DNA from: Microbacterium sp. Yaish 1
Lineage (GTDB): Bacteria; Actinomycetota; Actinomycetes; Actinomycetales; Microbacteriaceae
Length of the DNA: 64,000 bases
Direction of reading: 5' to 3'
Assembly: GCF_002245215.1 (NCBI RefSeq)
Contig: NZ_NPMR01000002.1
Span: forward strand, 806,001 to 870,000
The notes beneath the pieces were generated by a model. That model saw nothing but the letters and a program-made list of their open reading frames with translations. It was not told where the DNA came from and ran no database searches. This document shows, piece by piece, positions 43,654 through 53,131 of this stretch. Made by a program: the position numbers and the translations under genes. Every line of letters starts with the position of its first letter. Positions within the stretch are counted from its first letter, which is position 1.

Positions 43654-46600
43654 ATGGATGCGATGAGACAGCGTCATCGGAGACGCGTGATGTCCGTGAT
43701 CACCACGGGGATGCTTGTAGGAGCCGCGATGACCGCCGCCCCGCTGGCCGCTGCAGCGGCACCGGCGGAGCTCCTCCGGAACGGGGACTTCTCGACGGGT
43801 CACGAGCCGTGGTGGTCGGCCGGTGTCGACGGCTTCGACACCGCGACCGGCGCCTTCTGCGCCGGGGTGCCCGACACCGAGAACCCCTGGGATGTGCTCA
43901 TCGGTCAGAGCGACCTCGCCCTGGTCGACGGGGCGACCTACACGCTGACTGCGAGGGTTCGCGCCGATGCGCCCGCCACCGTCCTCACCCAGGTCGCCCC
44001 CACGGTCCCGGATGCCGCCTACACGACGTACCTCGCGCAGAGCACCCCGCTCGCCGACGAGTGGCAGCAGGTCAGCGCGGAGTTCACGGCACGCGACCTG
44101 GGACAGGGCACCGTGTCGGAGCTGCAGTTCCGCCTCGGCGCGAACGGCACCACGCGATTCTGCGTCGATGACGTGAGCCTCGTCGCCGGCGACGCCTCGA
44201 CTCCCCCGGTCACCCCGATCGGCGACGACGAGCTGCTCCCGAACCCCACACTGGACGAGAGCACGAACCCGTGGTGGACGAGCGGCCCCGCGGCGCTGTC
44301 GAACCCCGCCCAGCGGATGTGTGCGACGGTGACCGAGCAGACGCCGAACCTGTGGGACGTGCTCCTCGGCCACAACGACATCTTCTTGCCGGGAGAGACG
44401 GGCTTTCGTCTGAGCTTCACGGCATCCGCTTCGTCCGCCGCGACCGTCTCGGCGAAGGTCGGGACCTACACAGGCGCATCGCCGACCGACTGGCTCGAGC
44501 AGTCCTTCGCCCTGGACACCCAGCCGCAGTCGTTCGACGTCGCGTTCACGACGACGCCCGCCGCGGACTACCACCTCGGCCAGGTGCAGTTCCGACTCGG
44601 CGCGGTGCCCGCCGGCACCGAGATCTGCTTCGACGAGGTATCGCTCCGGGGCACCGTCTACTCCTACACTGCCGATCCGGGTCCCTCGGTCAAGGTCAAT
44701 CAGGTCGGATACCTGACCCAGGGTCCCAAGCGCGCGACGGTCGTGTCCGATGCCCCCGAGCCGCTGCCGTGGACCCTCGAAGCGCCGGACGGATCCGCTC
44801 TCGCCACCGGCGAGACCGAGCCGGCCGGCTTCGACGCGAGCGCCGGGGCGTCCGTCCACCGGATCGACTTCAGCGACGTCACCGAGGAAGCGGTCGATGT
44901 GCGGCTCCGGGTCGGCACGGACATCAGCCATCCCTTCACGATCTCCGCCGACGTCTTCCAATCGCTGCGTGCCGACTCGATGCGCTTCTTCTACACGAAC
45001 CGGTCGGGCATCGCCATCGACGGCGACATCGCGGGCGCCGAGTACGCTCGCCCCGCCGGTCATATCGGCGCCTCACCCAATCAGGGCGACGACAATGTGG
45101 GATGCCTCGAGCCGCAGCCGTGGTCGGACGGCTGGACCTGCGGCGATCGTCATGACGTCCGCGGCGGTTGGTACGACGCGGGCGACCACGGCAAATACGT
45201 CGTCAACGGCGGCATCGCGGTAGCCCAGGTTCTCTCGGCCTACGAGCGGGCCGTCGCAGCCGGCACGGCGGACGCGCTGGGCGATTCGACCCTCGCGGTT
45301 CCCGAGCGGGGCAACGGCGTCCCCGACATCCTCGACGAGGCGCGGTGGCAGATGGAGTTCCTGCTGCGGATGCAGGTGCCCTCCGGCGATCCGCTCGCCG
45401 GAATGGCCTGGCACAAGGTGCACGACCGCGCGTGGACGGGACTGCCCCTCATGCCGCACGACGACCCGCAGGAACGCCTGCTGCACCGGCCGTCGACGGC
45501 GGCGACGCTGAACCTGGCGGCGACCGCGGCACAGGCATCCCGCCTGTATCAGCCGTTCGACGCCTCGTTCGCGCAGCGCCTGCTCGCAGCAGCCGAGCGT
45601 GCGTACGACGCCGCCCTCGCACATCCCGATCTGCTCGCCCCGGAAGAGGACGGCACGGGCGGCGGCACCTACGCCGATGACGAGGTGACCGATGAGTTCT
45701 ACTGGGCGGCGGCCGAGCTCTACATCACGACCGGAAGCGACCGGTACCGCGCAGAGGTGGAAGACAACCCGCTGCATCAGGCCGACGTGTTCAAGCCCGG
45801 CGGCTTCTACTGGGGCGAGGTGGCAGCCCTCGGACGCATGCAGCTCGCTCGCTTCGCAACGGACCTGCCCGACATCGACCGCATCCGCACGTCGGTGATC
45901 GATGCGGCCGAGCGTCTGATCGCCGATCAGCGGGCACAGGCGTTCGGCCAGCCGTACGCGCCGGATGAAGGACTGTACGACTGGGGGTCGAATTCATCGG
46001 TGCTGAACAATCAGGTCGTCCTGGGCACGGCGTTCGATCTGACCCAGCGCCCGCGATACGCGGATGCGGTCGTCGAAGGCCTCGACTACCTGCTCGGGCG
46101 CAACGTGCTCGGTCAGTCGTACATCACCGGGTACGGCACGAACGACGCGCGCAACCAACACAGCCGCTGGTACGCCAACGCCCTCGACCCGGCGCTTCCG
46201 AACCCTCCGGTGGGCACCGTCGCCGGGGGACCGAACTCGTCGATCCAGGACCCGGTGGCGGGAGCCTGGCTGCAGGGCTGCGCGCCGCAGGCGTGCTACG
46301 TCGACAACATCGGAGCCTGGTCGGTCAACGAGATCACCGTCAACTGGAACTCGGCCCTCGCCTGGGTCTCGTCCTTCGTGGCTGACCTCGGAGACGGCTT
46401 CGTCGCGGTCTCGCCCCGCGCCGTCGACGACGTCGCGTCGGGGCCCGCCGGCGCCGACATCGCCGTGCACCCGCTCGCCAACGATGTCGCCGGTGATGCC
46501 GACGTTCCGCTCGTGGCGGCATCGCTCGCCCTGCTCGGTGCCGACGGCGCGCCGACGACGTCCGTCGTCGCCGAAGGCCAGGGCCGGTACGACCTGGACG

Positions 46601-46890
46601 GGGACGTCGTCTCGTTCGTGGCGGCCGCCGGTTTCGAGGGCACCGCCGATCCGGTGAGCTATCGGGTCGCCGACGCGCGAGGCACCGAGGTCACGGCGAC
46701 CATCACCGCGGAGGCGGCATCCGGAGGGCCCACCGGCTCCGGTGCTGCGGGCTCCGCGACCGCGAGCGTGACCCGCGGCGTCCTCGCGCGGTCGGGTATG
46801 GACCCGCTGCCGCTGGGGGTGCTGGGCGGCGTCGCCCTGGCGCTCACGGCCGCGGGGGTCTGCCTGCTGCGCCGACGGCGGCTCGGCTGA
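43654..46890 (+). CDS. Secreted multidomain GH9 endoglucanase/cellulase
   Basis: 1078 aa, ATG behind GAAGGAGC. Signal peptide (1-~36, ending AAAAAP); two CBM4/9-like carbohydrate-binding modules (about 38-180 and 188-335, each ELLRNGDFS/LLPNPTLDES...WW to IxFCxDDVSL); an N-terminal cellulase Ig domain (about 345-430, VKVNQVGYLTQGPKRATVV); GH9 catalytic (about 437-912) with the catalytic Asp pair in WYDAGDHGKYV (D508/D511) and acid Glu in SVNEITVNWNSALAW (E893); a cadherin-like Ig module (about 918-1025). The end, LARSG + helix 1052-1072 + RRRRLG, resembles a sortase signal. Likely cell-wall-displayed enzyme hydrolysing beta-1,4-glucans, controlled by the double CelR-type operator. Confidence 0.93.
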   Translation: MDAMRQRHRRRVMSVITTGMLVGAAMTAAPLAAAAAPAELLRNGDFSTGHEPWWSAGVDGFDTATGAFCAGVPDTENPWDVLIGQSDLALVDGATYTLTARVRADAPATVLTQVAPTVPDAAYTTYLAQSTPLADEWQQVSAEFTARDLGQGTVSELQFRLGANGTTRFCVDDVSLVAGDASTPPVTPIGDDELLPNPTLDESTNPWWTSGPAALSNPAQRMCATVTEQTPNLWDVLLGHNDIFLPGETGFRLSFTASASSAATVSAKVGTYTGASPTDWLEQSFALDTQPQSFDVAFTTTPAADYHLGQVQFRLGAVPAGTEICFDEVSLRGTVYSYTADPGPSVKVNQVGYLTQGPKRATVVSDAPEPLPWTLEAPDGSALATGETEPAGFDASAGASVHRIDFSDVTEEAVDVRLRVGTDISHPFTISADVFQSLRADSMRFFYTNRSGIAIDGDIAGAEYARPAGHIGASPNQGDDNVGCLEPQPWSDGWTCGDRHDVRGGWYDAGDHGKYVVNGGIAVAQVLSAYERAVAAGTADALGDSTLAVPERGNGVPDILDEARWQMEFLLRMQVPSGDPLAGMAWHKVHDRAWTGLPLMPHDDPQERLLHRPSTAATLNLAATAAQASRLYQPFDASFAQRLLAAAERAYDAALAHPDLLAPEEDGTGGGTYADDEVTDEFYWAAAELYITTGSDRYRAEVEDNPLHQADVFKPGGFYWGEVAALGRMQLARFATDLPDIDRIRTSVIDAAERLIADQRAQAFGQPYAPDEGLYDWGSNSSVLNNQVVLGTAFDLTQRPRYADAVVEGLDYLLGRNVLGQSYITGYGTNDARNQHSRWYANALDPALPNPPVGTVAGGPNSSIQDPVAGAWLQGCAPQACYVDNIGAWSVNEITVNWNSALAWVSSFVADLGDGFVAVSPRAVDDVASGPAGADIAVHPLANDVAGDADVPLVAASLALLGADGAPTTSVVAEGQGRYDLDGDVVSFVAAAGFEGTADPVSYRVADARGTEVTATITAEAASGGPTGSGAAGSATASVTRGVLARSGMDPLPLGVLGGVALALTAAGVCLLRRRRLG

Positions 46891-46896
46891 CACCGC

Positions 46897-46931
46897 ACGG
46901 GGCGCTCGGGGCCGGGTCCCGAGCGCCCCGT
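46897..46931 (+). terminator. GH9 terminator hairpin
   Basis: ACGGGGCGCTCGGG and CCCGAGCGCCCCGT pair perfectly (14 bp) over a 7-nt loop, 6 nt past the GH9 stop. The regulator gene downstream therefore needs its own promoter; TTAGCT at 46942-46947 is a candidate -10. Confidence 0.75.
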
Positions 46932-46981
46932 CGCGTCCGTGTTAGCTTTCGAGCACCGCGACCATCACCCGGAACGAGGAC

Positions 46982-48058
46982 ATGACCGACACTCCCTCCG
47001 CCCGCCGGGCAGCCCGGGTGACGCTGCGGGAGGTCGCGGAGCGCGCCGGCGTCTCGCGTTCCGCCGTCTCGTTCGTGATGAACGGTCGTACCGACCAGCG
47101 CCTGTCCGAGGACGTGTTCGATCGAGTCCGACGCGCCGCCGACGAACTCGGCTACCGCCCCAATATCACCGCGCAGACGCTGCGCACCGGCCGCTCGGGC
47201 ACTGTCGCGCTGGTCTCCGACTTCGTCAGCAGCACCTCGTTCGCGAACTCGATGGTCCGCGGTGCGATGCAGGAGCTCCGCGAGCACGACACCCTCCTCT
47301 TCACCGTCGACACGCAGGGCGACACCGACCTGGAGGACCAGCTCCTCCACAGCCTTCTCGGCCGCGACATCGACGGGGTCATCTACGCCTCGATGTTCAC
47401 GCGGACCGTCACCCTGCCGCGGGTGCTGGAGGGCGTGCCGACGGTGCTGCTCAACTGCGTGACAGCAGACGGGTCGATCGACGCCGTCGTACCCGACGAG
47501 GTCACCGCGGGTCGCGATGCCGCGCGGATGCTGCTGGATCACGGCCACCGCGACGGGATCTGGTTCCTCGGCGCGCTGCCCGCGGGCTCGCGCGGCGGAG
47601 CCGCCTGGCCCGAGTGGGACCCGATCGCGCTGACCGAGCGGCGGGCGGGGATCACCGAGGCGCTCGCGGCGGCGCGGACGACCCTCGCCGGCGTCGTGAC
47701 CATCGACGACGACTGGGATGTCGCCAACGGACGACGTGCAGTGGCGCGCATGCTCTCCGAGGTGGCGGTCGCGCCGACCGCCATGATCTGCGCGAATGAT
47801 GCACTCGCCGTCGGCGCGTACCAGGCGCTGCATCGCGCTGGTCTGCGCATCCCGCACGACGTGTCTGTCGTGGGTTTCGACGGCAGCCCCTTCGCCCGCG
47901 CGGTCGAGCCGGAGCTCACCTCGATCGCTCTGCCTCACATCGAGCTGGGGCGCCGGGCAGCCGCGATGCTCGCCGCTCGCGGCGACGCACCTCGCCTCGA
48001 ACGCGTGGCGATGCCGACCGTGGCGGGCGGATCGATCGGGGCCGCGCCTACCCGGTAG
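46982..48058 (+). CDS. LacI-family transcriptional regulator (CelR or GanR type)
   Basis: 358 aa, ATG behind GAACGAGGA. N-terminal LacI helix-turn-helix VTLREVAERAGVSRSAVSFVMNG with hinge PNITAQTLRTGRSGTVALV, then a periplasmic-binding-protein-like sugar domain (about 70-345) with ANDALAVGAYQAL and VSVVGFDGSPFA. It lies between the cellulase gene and the convergent galactan operon, so it may repress either or both: the GH9 operator is CelR-like, while the galactan promoter has a different palindrome. The sugar effector would be cellobiose or galacto-oligosaccharide respectively. Confidence 0.88.
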   Translation: MTDTPSARRAARVTLREVAERAGVSRSAVSFVMNGRTDQRLSEDVFDRVRRAADELGYRPNITAQTLRTGRSGTVALVSDFVSSTSFANSMVRGAMQELREHDTLLFTVDTQGDTDLEDQLLHSLLGRDIDGVIYASMFTRTVTLPRVLEGVPTVLLNCVTADGSIDAVVPDEVTAGRDAARMLLDHGHRDGIWFLGALPAGSRGGAAWPEWDPIALTERRAGITEALAAARTTLAGVVTIDDDWDVANGRRAVARMLSEVAVAPTAMICANDALAVGAYQALHRAGLRIPHDVSVVGFDGSPFARAVEPELTSIALPHIELGRRAAAMLAARGDAPRLERVAMPTVAGGSIGAAPTR

Positions 48059-48110
48059 CGGCTCAGCTATCGGGTGGCCGGCTCCCGATGCGTCCGGCAG
48101 ACGCCGCCCC

Positions 48111-49763
48111 TCAGCCGATCCGCTCGACGCGCACGTCGTCGATGTTGAGCCAGGTGCCGCCCGCAGCCTCGGAGTAGAACCCGAACTCGAGAGTTCCGTT
48201 GGTGACCGGCACCTCGAGCGACACCCGCTTCCAGTCGTTCGGACTCACCGGCAGCGCCGCCTGGCGCTCGGGCACACCGGAGTTCTTCGCATAGAGGTAC
48301 GCGGAGCTCTGTCCGCCGCTGTTGAGCGTCCACGCGGAGACACGGTAGAGCCCGGACGGCAGCCCGCCGAGCGTCTGATAGATCGACGCGGTATAGGCGG
48401 TCGACTTCCAGAACGTGAGCTTGAGCGCACCGACGACCGCCGGGTCCTGCGTGAAGACCGCGTTGGCGTGCGCGCCTCCCGGCGACCACACACCCCACCC
48501 GCTCGGGGTGTTCGTGTAACCGTCCTGTTCGAAGCCGCCGTTGACGGCGAGGTTCGGCCGCGGCGTCTCACCGAACACCTCGAGGGTCGGCAGGGCCGCG
48601 CCGCTCCAGTCGAACAGCGTCTGGTTGTCCCAGGGGTTGGACAGGATGCCGGAATCGTCGTTGTCGATCTTTCCGGCCTCGGTCCCCCAGTTGGCGCCCG
48701 GGACGGGAAGCCAGCCGGGCTCCCACCAGATGAGTCCGCGCCCGCGCCCGTCGGGCACCGCACGGACGATGTCGCGGAGGTCCCGGAGGAAGGCCGTCTG
48801 GCCGGCGACGCTCGCGGGGTACCCGCCGGTCGCCGCCTCGGACGTATAGAACGAGTTCCCGAGGCCGTCGCCGTCGCCGAGTGTCCAGCCGTACGCAGTC
48901 TCGACGATGAGGACGTCTTTGCCGTACCGCGCGCTGATGTCGTTGAGGTTGACGGCGAGATCCCCCATGGTGCCGTGCCAGAACGGGTAGTACGACAGCC
49001 CGATGATGTCGAATGGAACACCCTGCGCCGTGATCGCATCGAACCACCAGCGGTACAGCGCGTTGTCGCCGCCGTGATCCAGGTGCAGGACGATCTCGAT
49101 GTCCTCCCCCGCGCGGAGCGACGCGTCGACGCCCGCGATCCCTGCTTTCAGCAAGCCCGCGAGCTGCGTGAAGTCCGAGACGCCGTTGCCGACCCGACCG
49201 TGATCCCACAGGATGCCGCCGGGGATCTCGTTGCCCATCTGGACCATGTCGGGCAGCACCCCGGCCGCTCGCATCGCGTCGATGACGTCCTCGGTGTACG
49301 CGCGAACGGTCGACACCAGTTGCGAGTACGTCAGACCCCGCCATGCTTTCGGCGCGGTCTGCGTCCCCGGGTCGGCCCACCAGTCGCTGAGGTGGAAGTC
49401 GAGCAGGATGTCCATCCCCGCGGCCCTGGCGCGCTGCGCCGTCGCGATCGTCGTGGCCAGGTCGTTCGTGCCGCCACCGTACGGTTCGCCCGTGACCGTG
49501 TACGGATCGACCCACAGGCGCAGCCGAGCGAGATTCATGCCGGCATCGCTCATGATCTCGATCGGGTCGCCCACGACTCCGCCTCGGGAGAACGTCCCGC
49601 CGAGCGACTCGACCTCGTGGATCATCCCGAGATCCCCGCCCATCACGAAGCCGTCGGGTTCGACGGCCGCAGCCGTCGTCGTCGCTGGCAGCGCCGCCGC
49701 GACGAGGACGAGCGCCGCCGCCGCGATGATCGCCGATGCTGGCCGCCGTGCTCTGCGTGTCAT
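48111..49763 (-). CDS. ganB: Secreted GH53 endo-beta-1,4-galactanase with C-terminal galactan-binding module
   Basis: 550 aa from the ATG of MTRRARRPAS, behind GAGGAAG and overlapping the upstream stop (ATGA). Signal peptide 1-~32. GH53 barrel (about 38-400): GGDLGMIHEVESLGG, LARLRLWVDPY, DFHLSDWWADPG, acid/base Glu in MVQMGNEIPGGILW (E179), nucleophile Glu in VLIVETAYGW (E288), WWEPGWLP. The last ~145 residues (NLAVNGGFEQDG...WLNIDDVRVERI) form a beta-sandwich like CBM61. It cleaves type I (arabino)galactan of pectin outside the cell. Last gene of the galactan operon. Confidence 0.9.
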   Translation of the reverse strand: MTRRARRPASAIIAAAALVLVAAALPATTTAAAVEPDGFVMGGDLGMIHEVESLGGTFSRGGVVGDPIEIMSDAGMNLARLRLWVDPYTVTGEPYGGGTNDLATTIATAQRARAAGMDILLDFHLSDWWADPGTQTAPKAWRGLTYSQLVSTVRAYTEDVIDAMRAAGVLPDMVQMGNEIPGGILWDHGRVGNGVSDFTQLAGLLKAGIAGVDASLRAGEDIEIVLHLDHGGDNALYRWWFDAITAQGVPFDIIGLSYYPFWHGTMGDLAVNLNDISARYGKDVLIVETAYGWTLGDGDGLGNSFYTSEAATGGYPASVAGQTAFLRDLRDIVRAVPDGRGRGLIWWEPGWLPVPGANWGTEAGKIDNDDSGILSNPWDNQTLFDWSGAALPTLEVFGETPRPNLAVNGGFEQDGYTNTPSGWGVWSPGGAHANAVFTQDPAVVGALKLTFWKSTAYTASIYQTLGGLPSGLYRVSAWTLNSGGQSSAYLYAKNSGVPERQAALPVSPNDWKRVSLEVPVTNGTLEFGFYSEAAGGTWLNIDDVRVERIG

Positions 49764-50932
49764 GTGTCTTCCTCTCTCATCGGTCGAAGCGGATCCGCAG
49801 TCGCGCCCAGTGCGTTCAGCGAGGCGAGAGCACATCCGCGCTCGTCGAACAGCGTCTGATTCGCCCAGCCGTTGCCGGGCTCGGCCACGTCGTTCCCGTA
49901 AGCCATACCCGCCGTCGATGCCCAGGATGTTCCCGGAACGGGCAGCCAGGCGGGCTCCCAATACACGACTCCCAGGCCACGGCCACCGGGTACGTCGCGG
50001 ATGACCCGGGCCAGGTCGTCGAGGTACCGCGTTTGGCCCTCGACCGACGCCGGGTAGACCGCCGCCGGTGAGCTCGCATCGAACATCGACATCCCCGCCG
50101 GGTTGTCGGGCCGGTACGCGTAAGCGGTCTCGACGACGATGACGTCCTTCTCGTAGCGTTCGACGAGCTGGTGCAGGTTACCGCTCAGGTCGGCGAGCGA
50201 TCCGTGCCACAACGGGTAGTACGACAGCCCGACCGCGTCGAAGTCGACGGCTCGCGCCGTGATCTCGTCGAACCATCGACGGTAGAGGTCGGCGGCCCCT
50301 CCCGCATCGAGATGCAGCACGATGCGGGAACGGTTGTCGGCCGCCCGCACGGCGCTCGAGCCCGCCCGCAGCAGCAGGGCGAGACGGTCGTACTGCTCTC
50401 GCGCCTCGTCGGCGGGCACCGCCTCGAAGGCACGGCTCGCCAGGTCGTACCGCGGCGTGCGGCCGAGCGGCCACAGCATCCCGTTCGTCGTCTCATTGCC
50501 GACCTGGACCCATTCCGGACTGCCGGCATTCGCACGCACGGCCGTGACGACCTCTGTGGTGTGGGCCGCCACGGCATCGCACAGGCCGTCGAGATCGAGC
50601 CCCTGCCACGAACGGGGCAGCGACTGCTTCTTCGGATCGGCCCAGAAGTCGCTGTAGTGGAGATCGATCATGAGGCCGAGGCCGGCGTCACGCGCGCGCT
50701 CGGCCAGGCGCACCGTTGTGGCGAGGTCGTTCGTGCCGCCCTGATACGGGCGCCCCGCGGCGTCGGTCGGATCCACCCAGACCCGCAGGCGCGCGAGATT
50801 GACCCCGTGGTCGGCGAGGATCCGGAAGAGGTCCCTCGCGCCCGCGGCATCCGAGAACCATCCCCCGAGCGCCTCGACCTCCGCGGTCATCGACACGTCG
50901 GCACCCCGGATCTGCAGTGTTGTCGTCGTCAT
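49760..50932 (-). CDS. GH53 beta-1,4-galactanase without signal peptide (apparently cytosolic)
   Basis: 390 aa from the ATG of MTTTTLQIRGADVSM, which overlaps the permease stop (ATGA); its own stop overlaps the next start. The protein begins directly in the GH53 barrel with no secretion signal. Catalytic Glu in WVQVGNETTNGMLW (E147) and VIVVETAYAY (E268) are present, with LHYSDFWADPKKQS and YWEPAWLP. It lacks the C-terminal binding module of its neighbour. GH53 enzymes are normally secreted; this one probably trims imported galacto-oligosaccharides inside the cell. The tight coupling to the importer supports that reading. Confidence 0.87.
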   Translation of the reverse strand: MTTTTLQIRGADVSMTAEVEALGGWFSDAAGARDLFRILADHGVNLARLRVWVDPTDAAGRPYQGGTNDLATTVRLAERARDAGLGLMIDLHYSDFWADPKKQSLPRSWQGLDLDGLCDAVAAHTTEVVTAVRANAGSPEWVQVGNETTNGMLWPLGRTPRYDLASRAFEAVPADEAREQYDRLALLLRAGSSAVRAADNRSRIVLHLDAGGAADLYRRWFDEITARAVDFDAVGLSYYPLWHGSLADLSGNLHQLVERYEKDVIVVETAYAYRPDNPAGMSMFDASSPAAVYPASVEGQTRYLDDLARVIRDVPGGRGLGVVYWEPAWLPVPGTSWASTAGMAYGNDVAEPGNGWANQTLFDERGCALASLNALGATADPLRPMREEDT

Positions 50933-51762
50933 TCCTTCTCTCCTCCCTGAGCGAGCCCCGCGACCAGGTAGCGCTGGAGCACCATGTAGAGCACCGTGAT
51001 GGGCACCGCGACGAGGATGGCCCCGGCCGCGAACGTCGTGAAGTCGTTCCGGGTCTGATCCGAGATCAGTTGGAACAGTCCTATCGCGACGGTGTAGTTC
51101 TGCGGGCTGCTGATCAACAGGCGCGGCAGGATGAAGTCCATCCAGGGCACCGCGAACTGGGTGACGGCGACGAACGTCAGCATCGGTGTCATCAGCGGCA
51201 GCAGAATTCGCGTGAAGATCTGCCGATGCGATGCGCCGTCGAGCACGGCCGCCTCGTCGAGACTGGTGGAGATGCCGTCGAGGTATCCCTTGAGCAGCCA
51301 GACGTTGTAGGGCACCGCCGCCGCGACGCTCGCGATGACGAGGCCCGCCAGGCTGTCGAGCAGCCCGAAGTTCAGATAGAGGATGTAGATCGCGATCGCC
51401 GTCATGAAGGTCGGGAAGATCTGGATGACGAGCATCACCAACAGCCCCAGGCGTCGCCCCGCGAACCGCAGTCGGGCGAAGACATAGGCGGCGATCGCGG
51501 ACAGCAGGACGCTCAGCACCATGTTCGACAGCGCCACGATGAGCGAGTTGCCGTACCAGGTGGCGAAGGGCGTGTCCGTGAACAGGCGCGCGTAGTTGTC
51601 CAGCGTCGGATCGGCCGGGATCGCCGAGGCCTGTGCGAGCGATCGACCGGAGCCCAGCGACGAGCCGACGATCCACGCCAGCGGGTAGAGCACGATCACC
51701 GCGACGACGACGAGCTCGACGTGGATCAGGGCGGTGACGATTCGGTTCCGGGTTCTATGCAT
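50929..51762 (-). CDS. ganQ: Sugar ABC transporter permease (MalG/GanQ type)
   Basis: 277 aa. Six transmembrane helices beginning IVTALIHVELVVVAVIVLYPLAWIVG. The EAA loop that contacts the ATPase is DEAAVLDGASHRQIFTRILLPLM, and the MalG-like ending is MVLQRYLVAGLAQGGEKE. It forms the inner-membrane channel with the MalF-type permease encoded just upstream (8-nt overlap). No ATPase gene is in the operon, so a shared MsmX-like ATPase encoded elsewhere is expected. Confidence 0.92.
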   Translation of the reverse strand: MHRTRNRIVTALIHVELVVVAVIVLYPLAWIVGSSLGSGRSLAQASAIPADPTLDNYARLFTDTPFATWYGNSLIVALSNMVLSVLLSAIAAYVFARLRFAGRRLGLLVMLVIQIFPTFMTAIAIYILYLNFGLLDSLAGLVIASVAAAVPYNVWLLKGYLDGISTSLDEAAVLDGASHRQIFTRILLPLMTPMLTFVAVTQFAVPWMDFILPRLLISSPQNYTVAIGLFQLISDQTRNDFTTFAAGAILVAVPITVLYMVLQRYLVAGLAQGGEKE

Positions 51763-53131
51763 CGGTGAACGCCTTCGAACGACGCAGGCTCCACACGGAG
51801 AAGCTTCCGACGATGACGAAGATCAGGATCGACATCACCGAGGCGATGTCGTAGAGCCCGTTGTCGAGCGTCAGCTTGTAGAGCCAGGTGATGAGGATGT
51901 CGGTGCTCCCGGCGTACCGGTAGTCGGGGTTGGCCGGTCCGCCCTGGGTCAGGAAGTAGATGACACCGAAGTTGTTGAAGTTCGCGACGAACGACAGGAC
52001 GATCAATGGTGCGGTGGCACGGAGCACGATGGGCAGCGTGAGGTAGCGCACCTGCTGGGCCGCCGAGGCGCCGTCGATGCGCGCGGCTTCGTAGTAGCTC
52101 GGCGAGATGTTCGTCAGCGCCCCGCTGATGAGAGCCATGAAGTAGGGGAAGCCCAGCCAGAGGTTCACCAGAAGGGCGACGATCCGCGCCAGCCAGGGGT
52201 TCGCCGGGTCGGTCAGCCACATGACCCGCTCGTGCGTGATGCCGAGGTCGACGAGCGTCTGGCTGATCGGCCCGAACTGTCCGTTGAACATCGAGCGGAA
52301 GACGAGCGCGGAGATCATCGCCGGAACCGCCCACGGCAAGAAGAAGATGCTCCGCCACAGGCGTGGCAGGCGCACGCGCCGACTCGAGACGAGCACCGCC
52401 TGCAGAAAGCCGAAGGCGTACGTGGTGGCGGTCGCCAGCACCGCCCACAGGACCGTCCACCCGAGCACGCCGAAGAACGTCGCTCCCCACGCGCCGGCGC
52501 CGAGCAGCTGCCGGAAGTTCTCCAGACCGACCCACTCGACGAGCTGCATGGGCGGCAGATTGTCTTTGCTGTAGTCGGTGAAGGCGATGAGGATGCCGAA
52601 CACGACGGGCAGCGCGGTGACGAACAGCAGCAGGATCAGGGTGGGCGCGAGCACGAGGTACGGGAACGCTGACTGCCGAGTGGAGCGCACCCACTCCCTC
52701 GCGGTCAGGCGCTCGCCCGTCGTGAGGATCCGGCGTCGGGTCCGCGCGGCATCCCGCACGGCCCAGACGGTGATCGCCGCGATCAGGGCGAGCACGAGCA
52801 CCGCGATGATGCCGTTGATCATCAGGATGATCGAGTGGTCGCCCCGCGACAGACCCGCCACCGTCATAGCGCGAGGTTGCGTGCCGAGGGTGACCAGCCC
52901 CCACAGCCCGCGGACGAAGAACCCACCATGCGTGCGCGGCGTATAGCCCGACAGGTCGGCGTAATGGCCGGTGAGCAGCTCCGCGACGGCCGCCGTGCCG
53001 GCGACAGCAAGGAGCACGGCTCCTTTGCCCCACTCGCGGTTGAGCAGCTGCCCGAGACCGGGCACCAGCGCGGAGGCGAGACCGACCGCCCCGGGCGCAG
53101 CCGGGCTCGCTCCGCGTCTGTGCGTGATCAC
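51755..53131 (-). CDS. ganP: Sugar ABC transporter permease (MalF/GanP type) with extended N-terminus
   Basis: 458 aa from a GTG overlapping the binding-protein stop (GTGA). The N-terminal extension (about 1-145) has PGLGQLLNREWGKGAVLLAVAGTAAVAELL and further helices, as in MalF-like permeases; the core (about 150-458) has six helices from PYLVLAPTLILLLFVTALPVVFG and the EAA loop YYEAARIDGASAAQQVRYLTLP. Membrane channel partner of the downstream permease. Together they import oligosaccharides, by context galactan fragments. Confidence 0.92.
   Translation of the reverse strand: MITHRRGASPAAPGAVGLASALVPGLGQLLNREWGKGAVLLAVAGTAAVAELLTGHYADLSGYTPRTHGGFFVRGLWGLVTLGTQPRAMTVAGLSRGDHSIILMINGIIAVLVLALIAAITVWAVRDAARTRRRILTTGERLTAREWVRSTRQSAFPYLVLAPTLILLLFVTALPVVFGILIAFTDYSKDNLPPMQLVEWVGLENFRQLLGAGAWGATFFGVLGWTVLWAVLATATTYAFGFLQAVLVSSRRVRLPRLWRSIFFLPWAVPAMISALVFRSMFNGQFGPISQTLVDLGITHERVMWLTDPANPWLARIVALLVNLWLGFPYFMALISGALTNISPSYYEAARIDGASAAQQVRYLTLPIVLRATAPLIVLSFVANFNNFGVIYFLTQGGPANPDYRYAGSTDILITWLYKLTLDNGLYDIASVMSILIFVIVGSFSVWSLRRSKAFTDA

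Noticed and set aside
47796..49859. A 687-codon plus-strand frame across the LacI gene end and GH53
   Set aside because: Overlaps two genes with clear catalytic motifs and shows no recognisable domain.
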